Below are positions 23,818-32,905 of a DNA stretch of 64,000 nt, piece after piece. Location: the NCBI GenBank assembly GCA_025936045.1, contig JAICUB010000002.1, positions 62,001 through 126,000 of the forward strand, read 5' to 3'. The position numbers were made by a program, and so were the translations under genes. Numbering within the stretch: the stretch's first letter is position 1; every line of letters starts with the position of its first letter. This DNA is from Polyangiaceae bacterium. Its GTDB lineage: Bacteria > Myxococcota_A > Polyangia > Polyangiales > Polyangiaceae. The notes beneath the pieces are model-generated. The model was given only the letters and a program-made list of their open reading frames with translations, had not been told where the DNA came from and did not search any database.

Positions 23818-24414
23818 ATGAACCGCCTCGCCGAGCTCGTGCTGGTCCTTTTTGCCGGCGTCGCTTGCGCGAGGAGTCCGAAGGGGACTGTCGACGCCGC
23901 GGTGCCCGAAGCCGCGCTCGTGGCCTCGACGCCGACACCCGGAGGGAGCATGTCGCACCCCCCAAGCTTCATCATCCAGTTCAAGCCGATGAGCACGTCC
24001 GTGCTGTTGAACCAAACGCCGCGCGTGCAGTGGGTGCTTCACGACGCGATGCTCCAGCCGAGCGAACTCGAGGTCCGTGACGCCCAGGGCAACCTCGTCG
24101 CCGGTTTCGACGAGCGAGCGACGGCGAAGTTCGACAACACCGTGAGAAAATCGGCCTTTCGTGAAGTCGCGGCCGGGGGCGAGCTGCCGTTGTTCGACCT
24201 CGTGACGGTCCAGCACGACGAGCTCTGGGAGCTCCGCTGGGGGCCGTTTCGCTACACGGGGTTGCGGGCGGGCAGCTACACGGGTGCGGTCGTGTTCGAG
24301 TCGCGCGTGCACCAATACTTCGACGAAGCGGCCCGCGTGAAACGCGAGCTTCCGAACACCTGGCTCGGGACGGCGCGTTCGGAGGCGGTCGCCTTCCGAC
24401 TACCGCTGCGCTGA
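23818..24414 (+). CDS. Hypothetical lipoprotein
   Basis: 198 residues with a signal peptide ending in 'LFAGVAC' (lipid Cys about residue 17) and a short Ala/Pro linker. The rest is beta-rich with no motif I recognise ('VQWVLHDAMLQPSELEVRD', 'WGPFRYTGLRAGSYTGAVVF'); the 'LRAGSYTG' turn resembles Ig-like extracellular domains. It is divergent from the 23062 gene across 213 bases, which hold a TAGTACTA palindrome (23747-23754) but no promoter I can defend. It is convergent with the tandem kinase gene. Confidence 0.7.
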   Translation: MNRLAELVLVLFAGVACARSPKGTVDAAVPEAALVASTPTPGGSMSHPPSFIIQFKPMSTSVLLNQTPRVQWVLHDAMLQPSELEVRDAQGNLVAGFDERATAKFDNTVRKSAFREVAAGGELPLFDLVTVQHDELWELRWGPFRYTGLRAGSYTGAVVFESRVHQYFDEAARVKRELPNTWLGTARSEAVAFRLPLR

Positions 24415-24424
24415 CGCGTGCGGC

Positions 24425-26587
24425 TCAGCGCATGAACGCAAACGCGGCGCCCGCCGCGAGGATCGCGAGGATGACGCCGATGATCCAGCCAGTCGAGCTG
24501 GAGGGGGGCGCCGCGACGGGCGGGCGGGTCATCACCTGCAGGGAGGCGAGCGGCGAGCGGGCGAGCGTCGGGACGGAGGCGCCGCCGTGCGAGCCCGAGT
24601 CGACGGGGCGGCCGCTCGCAAGGGTGCCCGCGCGCTTGGCGAGCACTTCACGGTGCTCGTCCGTGAGGCCGACGAGCTGCTCGGCCGTGACGCGATCGGA
24701 GCCGCCCGCGAACACTTCGAGCGCCGCGATGAAGGCCTGCATGCTCGGCGTGCGATGCGAGAGGTCGCGCTCGAGCCCGCGGTGAACGAGACGCGCCAGA
24801 TCGCGCGGCACCCACGCGGCCGCGTCTTCCAGGCGCTGGAGCGGCTCCGTACAGATCGCGACGATGAGCTCGCCGAGCGAGGTCTGCGCGCCCCAGAGCC
24901 GCTTGCCGCTGAGCGCCTCCCACAACACGACCGCGATGCTCCAAATGTCCGCGCGCTCGTCCACGTGCTTCGCGTTGCGCGCTTGCTCGGGCGCCATGTA
25001 CATCGGCGAGCCGAGCATGCCGCCCGTGCGCGTGAGGCTGAGCCCGCTCGTGCGGCGTAGCGTTTCATCCATGCGCGTGCGCTTGGCCACGCCGAAGTCG
25101 CACACCTTGACCGTGACTTCTTGCGTGTTCTCGGCGACCTGCAAAAAGAGGTTCGCTGGCTTCACGTCTCGGTGGACGACGTTGCGCGCGTGCGCGGCCG
25201 CGATGCCGCGAGCGGCTTGGAGCACGAGCCGCACCGCGACCTGCGGCTCGAGCGCTCCCTCCCGCTTGAGCACGCTCGAGAGGTCCGTGCCGTGCAAGAG
25301 CTCCATGATGATGTACGGCAAGCCGAGCTCGTCGTCCGAGCCGGCGTCGTAGGTGGCGACGACGTTCGGGCTCGAAATCACGCTCGCGGCTCTGGCCTCG
25401 CGCGCGAAACGCACGAGCGCCGGGTGATTTTCGCCCGCCAAGCCACGCGAGATGAGCTTTGCCGCGAGGCGCGTGCCGTCGTCGCTTTCGACCTCGTACA
25501 CGGCGCCCATGCCGCCGCGGCCGATGAGGCGGACGACCTTGTAGCGCTTGTCGAGCCGGCGCCCGACCAAGCCGAGCTCGTCGGTCTCGTGCGGGCGCAG
25601 CGAGGGCACGGACTCTGGGGGCGGCTGTGATTGGAGATCCGCACGCGCCGCGGCGTGGGCGCGCACCGATTCCGAGACCGTGGCGACGCCGTCGAACGCG
25701 AGCTGTTCGTCGCCGGCGGCGAGCGGACGCAGCGCCTCGGCGAAATCCTCCATGGTCGCGTAACGGCGTGCCTGATCGCGAGAGAGCGCGCGGTGGACGA
25801 CGAGCGCGAGCTCCGGCTCGACCCAGGGCGCGCGATCTTGAATGTGCGGCGCGTCGTCGCTCGTGATCGCCGTGACGACGTCGGAGGCTGTTTCGAGGTG
25901 CCCGAAGGGTGGGCTCCCCGTCAGCATTTCGTAGAGCACGGCGCCGAGGCCCCACACGTCGACGCGCTCGTCGACCTCGGGCCCCGGTTTGAGCTGCTCC
26001 GGCGCGAGGTAATCCGGAGCGCCGGGCGGCAGGTCGTTCGGCTTGGCGTCGGGTCCGAGATCGGCGGCGAGCCTCACCGCGCCGAAATCCGCTACGCGCA
26101 CGACCATCTGATCCTCGGGACGGAGCTCGAGGAACAGGTTTTCCGGTTTGACGTTCCGGTGCAGCACGCCGACCCGATGCGCGGCGTTCACGCCCCGCGC
26201 GGCGTGGAGCGCCATGCGGACGGCCGCGACCGGCTCGAGCACGCCGATCTCCGCGAGCACCTGATCGAGGCTCCGCGCGACGATGAGCGTGCGGGTGAGG
26301 AAGCTCAAGCCGTGCTGCGGGTCGCTGCCGGCCCCGAGCGTCTCCACCAAATGCGGGTGGTGGAGCATGACGAGGGCGCTCGAATCACGAAGAAAGCGCC
26401 GGCCGGCCTCGCCCCGCATGTATTCGGGATAAAAGACTTTCAGCGCGGCGGCCCCCTCGCGCAGATCCATGACCCGGAAGGTGGCGCTCGCCGTCGCCGC
26501 GCTGAGTACGGCGTCGACCCGGTAGCGATCCACGAGCGTGCTACCGATCAGGCTCGCGGCTCGTACCGCATCGTCAGCAGGGGTCAC
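24425..26587 (-). CDS. Tandem pseudokinase-kinase Ser/Thr protein kinase with C-terminal membrane anchor
   Basis: 720 residues from the GTG at 26587. Domain 1 (about 20-290) has the kinase fold with K50 and DFG (167-169), but no Gly-rich loop ('VLSAATASATF') and HRN instead of HRD at 143-145 ('HRNVKPEN'); it has lost the catalytic Asp and is a likely pseudokinase. Domain 2 (about 349-626) is complete: 'IGRGGMGAV' (355-363), K377, HRD 472-474, DFG 497-499, 'GSPMYMAPE'. A Pro/Ser linker leads to a single membrane helix (about 700-718) at the extreme C-terminus, so there is almost no periplasmic part. Longer upstream frames are antisense to thiD and were rejected. Confidence 0.88.
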   Translation of the reverse strand: MTPADDAVRAASLIGSTLVDRYRVDAVLSAATASATFRVMDLREGAAALKVFYPEYMRGEAGRRFLRDSSALVMLHHPHLVETLGAGSDPQHGLSFLTRTLIVARSLDQVLAEIGVLEPVAAVRMALHAARGVNAAHRVGVLHRNVKPENLFLELRPEDQMVVRVADFGAVRLAADLGPDAKPNDLPPGAPDYLAPEQLKPGPEVDERVDVWGLGAVLYEMLTGSPPFGHLETASDVVTAITSDDAPHIQDRAPWVEPELALVVHRALSRDQARRYATMEDFAEALRPLAAGDEQLAFDGVATVSESVRAHAAARADLQSQPPPESVPSLRPHETDELGLVGRRLDKRYKVVRLIGRGGMGAVYEVESDDGTRLAAKLISRGLAGENHPALVRFAREARAASVISSPNVVATYDAGSDDELGLPYIIMELLHGTDLSSVLKREGALEPQVAVRLVLQAARGIAAAHARNVVHRDVKPANLFLQVAENTQEVTVKVCDFGVAKRTRMDETLRRTSGLSLTRTGGMLGSPMYMAPEQARNAKHVDERADIWSIAVVLWEALSGKRLWGAQTSLGELIVAICTEPLQRLEDAAAWVPRDLARLVHRGLERDLSHRTPSMQAFIAALEVFAGGSDRVTAEQLVGLTDEHREVLAKRAGTLASGRPVDSGSHGGASVPTLARSPLASLQVMTRPPVAAPPSSSTGWIIGVILAILAAGAAFAFMR

Positions 26588-26638
26588 GCGGGCAATCGAG
26601 AATAGCGAGTCGCCTCCCCCTGCGCTATCCCTTTCCGC

Positions 26639-27469
26639 GTGGGTCGCGTGCTCATCGTCGCCGGTTCGGATTCGGGTGGAGGCGCGGGTATTCAAGCCGA
26701 CGTGAAGGCGGTCACGATGCTCGGGGGCTACGCCGCGACCGCGATCACCGCGCTCACCGCGCAAAATACGCTCGGCGTGCTCGGGATCGAGCCCGTGACG
26801 CCCGAGTTCGTTGCGCTTCAAATGGAAGCCGTCTTGGTCGATATCGGTGCGGACGCGATCAAGATCGGGATGCTCGGTTCCGAGGCGAACGTCGTGCGCG
26901 TGGCGGCGACGTGCCGCAGGCTCGCGCCCTCGGTGCCCATCGTGCTCGATCCCGTCATGGTCGCGAAGGGCGGCTCGCGCCTGCTCGAGCCGGCGGCCGA
27001 GCGGGCGCTCGTCGGCGAGCTCGTCCCGATGGCGGCGCTGCTCACGCCGAACGTGCCCGAGGCGGAAGCGCTCTCCGGCGAGCGCATCACCGACGAAGCG
27101 AAGCTCCTGTACGTAGCAAGCCGGTTGCTCCTGCTCGGGCCCGCCGCGGTGCTCCTGAAGGGCGGGCACCTCGAGGGCGAGAGCGTCGTCGATTATCTCG
27201 TCACCGCGGACGGCACCGTGGATCGCTTCGAGTCGCCGCGGATCCGTTCACGGTCGACGCACGGCACGGGCTGCACGCTCGCGTCGGCCGTCGCGGCCGG
27301 CATCGCCGAGGGGCTCACGCTCGCCGACTCGGTGGCGCGCGCGCGGCGCTACCTGCTCGAGGCGATCCGGACCGCTCCCGGGCTCGGCTCCGGGCACGGG
27401 CCCTTGAACCACGGTCACCCGCTTTCGCCGAGCCCCCCACTCGAGAAAGCCGACGCGCGTGCGAATTAG
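26639..27469 (+). CDS. thiD: Hydroxymethylpyrimidine/phosphomethylpyrimidine kinase
   Basis: 276 residues of the ribokinase fold. 'AGSDSGGGAGIQAD' binds the pyrimidine; 'DPVMVAKGGSRLL' and the anion-hole/base motif 'THGTGCTLASAVAA' are present. ThiD phosphorylates HMP and HMP-P in thiamine synthesis. The GTG start at 26639 gives the family N-terminus. No other thiamine gene or TPP riboswitch was seen in the 51 bases upstream. The C-terminal 20 residues are a non-conserved tail. The next gene overlaps its end by 11 bases. Confidence 0.95.
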   Translation: MGRVLIVAGSDSGGGAGIQADVKAVTMLGGYAATAITALTAQNTLGVLGIEPVTPEFVALQMEAVLVDIGADAIKIGMLGSEANVVRVAATCRRLAPSVPIVLDPVMVAKGGSRLLEPAAERALVGELVPMAALLTPNVPEAEALSGERITDEAKLLYVASRLLLLGPAAVLLKGGHLEGESVVDYLVTADGTVDRFESPRIRSRSTHGTGCTLASAVAAGIAEGLTLADSVARARRYLLEAIRTAPGLGSGHGPLNHGHPLSPSPPLEKADARAN

Positions 27470-28727
27470 CACTCTGTCGTTCGGTCTCGTTGGCGGGCTG
27501 TCGCTCGCGCCGAGCTGCTCGAACAATCACGCCGTGCTCGAGCAGCGCGACCAACCCGCCGCTATGGGCGGCATGGGCGGCCTCGCGGGAGCGGGCGGCA
27601 TGAGCGGAAGCGGCGGAGCGCTCGTTCGACCGCCCGCGGCCGGCGCGCCCGCCGTGAATCCGAGCAAGATGACGGAGCCGCCGGGTCGTTCGGTGTTCAC
27701 CCTGGTGCACGGCATCGTCGACGCGGACTTGACGGCTTTTTGTTTCGCGCGTGTGCGCGACGGCGAGACGACGCTCGTCGGCAGCCCCGTGCCGCCGGGC
27801 GGCCTCGCATACGGCCAGTCGCTCTCTTTCGAAACGCTGCCGGGCGTGAGGTCCGAGACTGACGGCGTCGTGCCGTACGTGATCACGGGTGAGCTCTCGG
27901 CCATCGATGGGCTCGACTGCGCCAAGGCCGTCGCGCTCGCACGAAGCGTGACGGCGGCGGAGACGGACGAAGGCGGTGCCGCGGGGCAAGGCGGCGCTCG
28001 GGGTGAAGGCGGGGCGAACGCGCTTGCCGGCGCCGGCGGCCGTGAATCCGAGGGCGGCACGCCGGGCGAGGGCGGCGCGCCGGGCGGCGCCGGAGCGAAC
28101 ATTCGGGCTGAAGCAGCGGCCGCAGCGCCGCCGGCGCTGCGCGTGGGAGCGCTCCCGGGAGTGCCGGCGGGAACGCTCGCGGCCGGGTACAGCATGCTCG
28201 AGGTCGCCGCCGGCTGTCTCGGCGCGAAGGCGTTCACGGCGGCGCGCGAGGCCGCCGCCTGCGGCGACGACTACACCCCCGAGCGCGGCTCGCTGACTGC
28301 CGAGGTCGCGCTGCTCTCGCGAGCGACCTCGGAGGGCATGTTGTCGATGCAAGCGCTGCACGCGTCCCATGCGTCGGGTGATCTCGGCGTTCGCTCGGTG
28401 CCCGGTTCGAGGGACGGGGGCGGAGCCATCACCATCGTCGACCGCTTCGGCGAGGGCGCGCTCAGGCCGCGTGACCCTCGTACCATGCTGCCGGTGCAGT
28501 CCTGGGGCGCGAACGCCGACACCTGGAGCGTGAACGCGAGCGTCAATAGCGTCGATTACGCGAGCGAGCCCTGGAGCGTCATCCGCGAGCGCGCTGGCAT
28601 CGACGAGCTCGAGAACGGCCGCGGCTACACGCTCGTCGCGATCGGCCCGAGCGCCACGCTCGACGCGACGGGCTTCTGGCACCGCTTCACTTTCGCGCTG
28701 GTCGACAACGACCCGAGCGTCGAGTGA
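27459..28727 (+). CDS. Hypothetical Gly-rich lipoprotein
   Basis: 422 residues from a GTG inside the thiD end. The signal peptide ends in 'LSLAPSC' (C20), a weak lipobox. A short Gly/Met/Ala linker follows, then a domain 'SVFTLVHGIVDADLTAFCF' to about residue 165, a second Gly/Ala-rich linker (about 168-220), and a C-terminal half ending 'GFWHRFTFALVDNDPSVE'. The two halves may form one beta-rich extracellular domain interrupted by the linker; I do not recognise the family. The coding overlap with thiD is probably accidental coupling. Confidence 0.75.
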   Translation: MRISTLSFGLVGGLSLAPSCSNNHAVLEQRDQPAAMGGMGGLAGAGGMSGSGGALVRPPAAGAPAVNPSKMTEPPGRSVFTLVHGIVDADLTAFCFARVRDGETTLVGSPVPPGGLAYGQSLSFETLPGVRSETDGVVPYVITGELSAIDGLDCAKAVALARSVTAAETDEGGAAGQGGARGEGGANALAGAGGRESEGGTPGEGGAPGGAGANIRAEAAAAAPPALRVGALPGVPAGTLAAGYSMLEVAAGCLGAKAFTAAREAAACGDDYTPERGSLTAEVALLSRATSEGMLSMQALHASHASGDLGVRSVPGSRDGGGAITIVDRFGEGALRPRDPRTMLPVQSWGANADTWSVNASVNSVDYASEPWSVIRERAGIDELENGRGYTLVAIGPSATLDATGFWHRFTFALVDNDPSVE

Positions 28728-28740
28728 AGCCGTCCCTCCG

Positions 28741-29595
28741 TCAGTGGTAGAGCTCCGTCTCGGCGAGCTTACCCTTCGCTTCCAGGATGTGTGAGCTCTT
28801 CGGGAAGCGGCGGATGAACGCGCGCAGGGTGGTCTTGGCGTCGTTGTATGCCTGGATTTCGAGTTGAGCCTGCGCGAGGAGGAAGGTCGCGTCGTCCATC
28901 ACTTCGCGGTCGGCGGACGCCTCCGAGAGCGTCATGAGCATGGGGATCGCCTCGCGATGCATGCCGAGCGCCACGAGCGCGCGCGCGAGCTCGTAGTTCG
29001 CGCTCGCCGAGTGCGGGCCGTCGCTCTTGTACGCGAGCGACGAGCGGAGCTCTTGGGCCGCTTCTTGCCAGCGTCCCATGCGCGCGTGGTCGAGACCCGT
29101 CTGGTACGCGATGAGCGAGAGCTCGTCTTTGGCGCGGTCGACCGCCGCCTCGAACGTGGCGCGCTCGGTGGGCGTGAGGTCGGCCTTCGCGACCTCCGGG
29201 AAGGCTTCGATGATCTCGCGTCGTTTGTTCTGCGCGACGAGCTGGTAGAAATCGGACGCTTGGCGCCGCGCGCGCACGACGCCCTCGTCGCGAGTCTCGA
29301 GCGCCTTGAGCTGCTTCTCGACCTGTGTTGCGTGCTCCTCGGCGGTTCGCGTTTCGGAGCGCACCGCGTCGAGGCGCAGGTCCCACGCGAGCTTGACGAA
29401 GCCGAGCACGACCGCGATCGTGACGACGTAGGCGGTCGCGGTGTTGACGATCAAGCGCCGCTCCTGCATCTGGTGGCGCTTCGCGATGCTCTTCACGTCC
29501 GACGCGAGCGCGTTGACGAGGTTGTTCGTCTTGATCGAGAGCGAGCGACTCTCCACGATCTCGCGCTTGATCTCTTCGAGCTCGTACTCGTCCAT
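28741..29595 (-). CDS. Single-pass membrane protein with TPR-like repeats
   Basis: 284 residues from the ATG at 29595; the frame is open to 29691 but the added part is low-complexity. The acidic N-terminus ('MDEYELEEIKREIVESRS') is followed by one membrane helix about residues 48-70, a coiled-coil-like stretch ('RSETRTAEEHATQVEKQLKA') and helical TPR-type repeats ('YELARALVALGMHREAIPML', 'LLAQAQLEIQAYNDAKTTLR'). This resembles YbgF/BamD-like or YfgM-like periplasmic TPR proteins; a specific role is not supported. Divergent from efp with 98 bases between. Confidence 0.75.
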   Translation of the reverse strand: MDEYELEEIKREIVESRSLSIKTNNLVNALASDVKSIAKRHQMQERRLIVNTATAYVVTIAVVLGFVKLAWDLRLDAVRSETRTAEEHATQVEKQLKALETRDEGVVRARRQASDFYQLVAQNKRREIIEAFPEVAKADLTPTERATFEAAVDRAKDELSLIAYQTGLDHARMGRWQEAAQELRSSLAYKSDGPHSASANYELARALVALGMHREAIPMLMTLSEASADREVMDDATFLLAQAQLEIQAYNDAKTTLRAFIRRFPKSSHILEAKGKLAETELYH

Positions 29596-29693
29596 GGCCC
29601 TGGCTTTCGGGGGGATTCCCGGCGTATCGCCTCGGCGTAGGGGGGGCAAGCTCGCCAAGGCGGTCGGTTTAGTGTAGATGGCAGCCCGCACGC

Positions 29694-30263
29694 ATGGATA
29701 CCAGCGACATCCGCAAAGGCCTCAAGCTCATGATGGACGGCCAGCCGTACATCGTGACCGATTTTCAGTTCGTGAAGCCCGGCAAGGGCCAGGCCTTCAC
29801 GCGCACGAAGATGAAGAACATGCTCACGGGCGGCACCATCGAGCGCAACATCCGCTCGAGCGAGAAGCTCGAAGCCGCGGACGTCGAAGATCGTACGCTC
29901 CAGTACATCTACCCGGAAGGGGACATGTTCGTGTTCATGAACTCGATGTCGGGCGACCAGCTGCACGTCCACAAGGAAGCGGTCGGCGACGACGCGGGCT
30001 TTTTGATCGACGGCATCGACGTGACGATCACGATCTACAACGGCAACCCCGTCAGTATTTCGCTGCCCCCGCACATCGTCGTGCAGGTGGCGGAGACGGA
30101 GCCGGGCGTGCGCGGGGACACCGCGACCAACGTGACCAAGCCCGCGAAGATCTCGACCGGCGCGACCGTCAACGTGCCCCTCTTCGTGAACGAAGGCGAC
30201 TGGATCAAGGTCGATACCCGCACGCGCGGCTACCTCGAGCGCGCCAAGCCGCCGAGCGCGTAG
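29694..30263 (+). CDS. efp: Translation elongation factor P
   Basis: 189 residues with the three EF-P beta domains. The loop 'VKPGKGQAF' carries K31, the position modified (for example by beta-lysylation) in Lys-type EF-P. EF-P relieves ribosome stalling at consecutive prolines. The C-terminal domain 'GDTATNVTKPAKISTGA' and 'VPLFVNEGDWIKVDTRTGxY'-like end (here 'DTRTRGYLERA') are typical. The modification genes epmA/epmB are not in the window. No strong Shine-Dalgarno precedes the ATG. Confidence 0.97.
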   Translation: MDTSDIRKGLKLMMDGQPYIVTDFQFVKPGKGQAFTRTKMKNMLTGGTIERNIRSSEKLEAADVEDRTLQYIYPEGDMFVFMNSMSGDQLHVHKEAVGDDAGFLIDGIDVTITIYNGNPVSISLPPHIVVQVAETEPGVRGDTATNVTKPAKISTGATVNVPLFVNEGDWIKVDTRTRGYLERAKPPSA

Positions 30264-30272
30264 CTCGGACCT

Positions 30273-30288
30273 CGGGCCGTTCGGCCCG
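30273..30288. terminator. Hairpin between convergent efp and lipoprotein gene
   Basis: CGGGCC-GTTC-GGCCCG is a perfect 6-bp stem with a tetraloop in the 28-bp gap between convergent genes. It has no T-run on either strand. It may be a bidirectional transcription barrier, or just GC-rich sequence. Confidence 0.35.
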
Positions 30289-30291
30289 CGC

Positions 30292-32100
30292 CTAGGGCAC
30301 CTGAATCAGGATGGCCCGGCGCTTGTAAACACAGGCGCTGGATTTACCCGCGGCGCTCACGACGCAGTCGGTGAGCTCGAGCGGCTGAGCGACGCTCGTG
30401 CCGAGATTCACGAGTCGGTGCGCGCTGCCGTCGATGAGCAGGCCGAAGCTCGTCGGCACCACCGTCCAAACGCGGTTCGCGGACCGCGCGGCGCCCGCCG
30501 GCACGGGCTCGTCGGGAGCGTTTCCGACGACCGCGCCGCCGACGAGGGCTCGGAGTTGTCCGCCGCCCGCGGCGAGTGGAGGCGGCGCCGAGCTCGCCCA
30601 AAACGGTGCGTGGCCGCACGCGCCCGGACGCGGAGAAAGCAGCGTCGTCGTGAGCGGCGGCGCGCCGTCGAGAGCGAGCGCCACCTCGGAGCGATCGCAG
30701 GAGTAGGTGACGCCCGCAAAGCGTTGGCCCGGCGCCGCGAGCACGTCGAGCGAACGCGCAGCGGCGGGATCCGGTGAGCTCGGCGCGGAGCCGTCGGGTT
30801 GCATGCGCACGACACCCGCCGCCGTTTGCACGGACACGTTGCCGCCGGCGTCGAATGCAAGCGGGCTATAGCGCGGCGCGCGCTCGAGCCCGGCGGGCAC
30901 CGGCTCGAGGATTTTGACGAGGGCCGTCACGGGCTCGACCGCATCGAGCAGCTGCCGTTCGAGCTTCTGCCGCACGCTCGCGGAAGTTTTGCCGAAGTAC
31001 CAGCCGTCGCGCGTGAGCACGCCGAACGCCTCGAGCACGCGGCCCGCGGCGAGATTGGCCGTCACCTCCGCCGTCGCGAGTGCGTCCACGACCGCGGAGA
31101 GCGACCCGCACGTGACGGGTTCGCCGTCGGTGTCGAAGATTCGCGGCGTCGAGCCCTCGGCGCACAAGCTCGCGAGCAGGCGCCGCTCGTTCGAAACCGC
31201 GCGAAGGACGTCGTCGGCGAGCTTCTTCGTCTTCGCGTGGGCCGCCGTCGTTTGCGCGAGGTGCACGAGCGCGTGCTGCGGTTCGGCCGCGTCACGCGAA
31301 ATCCCCGCCGCGCGATCGAGCCAGACGAGCGGCGCCGAGGCTTCCGGCAGGCTCGTGGCGCCGCTTTTCGCGCTCACGCCGGCTGTGCCCGCCGCGCCGC
31401 CCGTCACCATCACGTCGATGTCGTCGCGGCCGTCGCCGTCGCGATCGGCCGAAATCACGCGCAAGGCGAGCACCTCACCCGGTGCCGGTGCGGCCACGCG
31501 CAACGTGAGCAGCACCGGCGCGTCCGCGTGAGGCTCGACGACGACGAGCGCACCCACCGGCGAGCGGGCGATGAGCGAGCCCGTGCACTCGCCGTGCGTG
31601 TCGAGCGTGACGGTGTGCGGTCCGCTCCGCACGAGGTTGCTCGTGAGTTTGCAACCGGGACCGCTCGGAACGAAGCCGGGAAGCTCGAGCAGCTTCTTCG
31701 GGGTGCCCGCCGCGGGGTAGAGCCAGAGCTCGCCGAGCGAGCGCGGTCCCGCGTCCGTCGCGTCCGCCACGAGCCACACCACCGCTTCGGTCCCGTCACC
31801 GCCGAAGCTCGCTTCCACGGCTTGTTCGAACACGTAACCGGGCGGCGCTTCGAGCTTGCGCTCGCCGAGCTGCCACTCGGTCGCGCCGCTCGGCGCGCGC
31901 AACGCGGGCTCGGCGGACGACGCGGCGCTCGCGGAAGCGGACGCTGAAGCGGAGGCGCTCGGAGCGGGGGCGCTCACCTCGGCCGAGGGTAGCGCGGTGG
32001 TGGTACCGAACGGCGTGTACGGCTTTTCGTCGCTGCAGCCGTGACAGGACGGCAGCAGCGTTCCGAGGAGGACTGGTGCGAGGGCGTGTTTCAGCTTCAC
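30292..32100 (-). CDS. Hypothetical lipoprotein with Ser/Ala linker
   Basis: 602 residues from the GTG at 32100, 16 bases after the crotonase stop; longer frames upstream are shadows of that gene. The signal peptide ends at 'LLPSC'. A Ser/Ala alternating linker ('PSASASASASASAAS') follows. The main part is not recognised; it includes 'SADRDGDGRDDIDVMV', a DxDxDG calcium-loop-like motif as in FG-GAP/VCBS propellers, and a central helical block ('LAQTTAAHAKTKKLADDVL'). Probably exported and membrane-anchored. It is last in a minus-strand set with the two fatty-acid-type enzymes, a link that may be positional only. Confidence 0.7.
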   Translation of the reverse strand: MKLKHALAPVLLGTLLPSCHGCSDEKPYTPFGTTTALPSAEVSAPAPSASASASASASAASSAEPALRAPSGATEWQLGERKLEAPPGYVFEQAVEASFGGDGTEAVVWLVADATDAGPRSLGELWLYPAAGTPKKLLELPGFVPSGPGCKLTSNLVRSGPHTVTLDTHGECTGSLIARSPVGALVVVEPHADAPVLLTLRVAAPAPGEVLALRVISADRDGDGRDDIDVMVTGGAAGTAGVSAKSGATSLPEASAPLVWLDRAAGISRDAAEPQHALVHLAQTTAAHAKTKKLADDVLRAVSNERRLLASLCAEGSTPRIFDTDGEPVTCGSLSAVVDALATAEVTANLAAGRVLEAFGVLTRDGWYFGKTSASVRQKLERQLLDAVEPVTALVKILEPVPAGLERAPRYSPLAFDAGGNVSVQTAAGVVRMQPDGSAPSSPDPAAARSLDVLAAPGQRFAGVTYSCDRSEVALALDGAPPLTTTLLSPRPGACGHAPFWASSAPPPLAAGGGQLRALVGGAVVGNAPDEPVPAGAARSANRVWTVVPTSFGLLIDGSAHRLVNLGTSVAQPLELTDCVVSAAGKSSACVYKRRAILIQVP

Positions 32101-32116
32101 TTCGGTGCCGTGGGCT

Positions 32117-32905
32117 TCAGGTGCCGTCGAATGCCGGCGCGCGCTTCGCGACGAACGCTCCGGTGCCCTCGCGCGCGTCGTGCGTCGCGAAAAGCGCGCC
32201 GAACGCCTCGGTTTCGAGCTCGTTCGCCACTCGCAGGTCCGCTTCCGGGCCGTGAAGGAGCAAGCGCTTGGCGGCCGCGACGGCGAGCGGCGGCCGCGCC
32301 GCGATGCCGTCGGCGACGGCACGTACCCGCGTCATCAGCTCGGCGTGCGGGACCACGGCGTTCACGAGCCCGATCGCGCGCGCTCGCTCGGCGTCGATGG
32401 GGGCGCCCGTGTACACGAGCTCGCGCGCGTGCCCGACGCCCACGCGCCGAGCGAGGCGCTGCGTACCGCCGAAGCCCGGCACGAGCCCGAGGCCGACCTC
32501 CGGTTGCCCGAAGCGCGCCTTGTCCGACGCGTAGATGAAGTCGCAAGCGAGCGCGAGCTCGCAGCCGCCGCCGAGCGCGAAGCCGTTCACCGCCGCGATC
32601 ACGGGGAAGGGCGCTTCTTCGAGTGTGCGCCCCGCACGATGGCCGTTGGCGCTGACGGCGCGCGCTTGCGCCGGGGTGAGCTTCGAGAGCTCGGCCACGT
32701 CGGCGCCGGCGGCGAACGCTTTGTCGCCCGCGCCCGTGAGGATCACGACGCGCGGCCGCGTCGGTCCGGGACGGGCGGCAAGCTCCGCGGCGACGCGCGC
32801 CACCTCGGCGAGCAGGGCCGCATCGAGCGCGTTCAACTTGTCGGGGCGGTTCAGGGTGAGGACCGCGACCGGGCCCTCTTCACTGAGGAGAAGATGGGTG
32901 CTCAT
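32117..32905 (-). CDS. Enoyl-CoA hydratase/isomerase (crotonase family)
   Basis: 262 residues from the ATG at 32905. 'NALDAALLAE', the oxyanion-hole segment 'FAAGADVAEL', and both catalytic glutamates of true hydratases, E116 ('GGGCELA') and E136 ('FGQPEVGLG'), are present. So hydration of 2-enoyl-CoA to 3-hydroxyacyl-CoA is well supported. The ATG overlaps the dehydrogenase stop (ATGA), so the two enzymes catalyse consecutive steps in beta-oxidation or butyrate-type metabolism and are made together. No thiolase or acyl-CoA dehydrogenase is nearby. Confidence 0.92.
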   Translation of the reverse strand: MSTHLLLSEEGPVAVLTLNRPDKLNALDAALLAEVARVAAELAARPGPTRPRVVILTGAGDKAFAAGADVAELSKLTPAQARAVSANGHRAGRTLEEAPFPVIAAVNGFALGGGCELALACDFIYASDKARFGQPEVGLGLVPGFGGTQRLARRVGVGHARELVYTGAPIDAERARAIGLVNAVVPHAELMTRVRAVADGIAARPPLAVAAAKRLLLHGPEADLRVANELETEAFGALFATHDAREGTGAFVAKRAPAFDGT

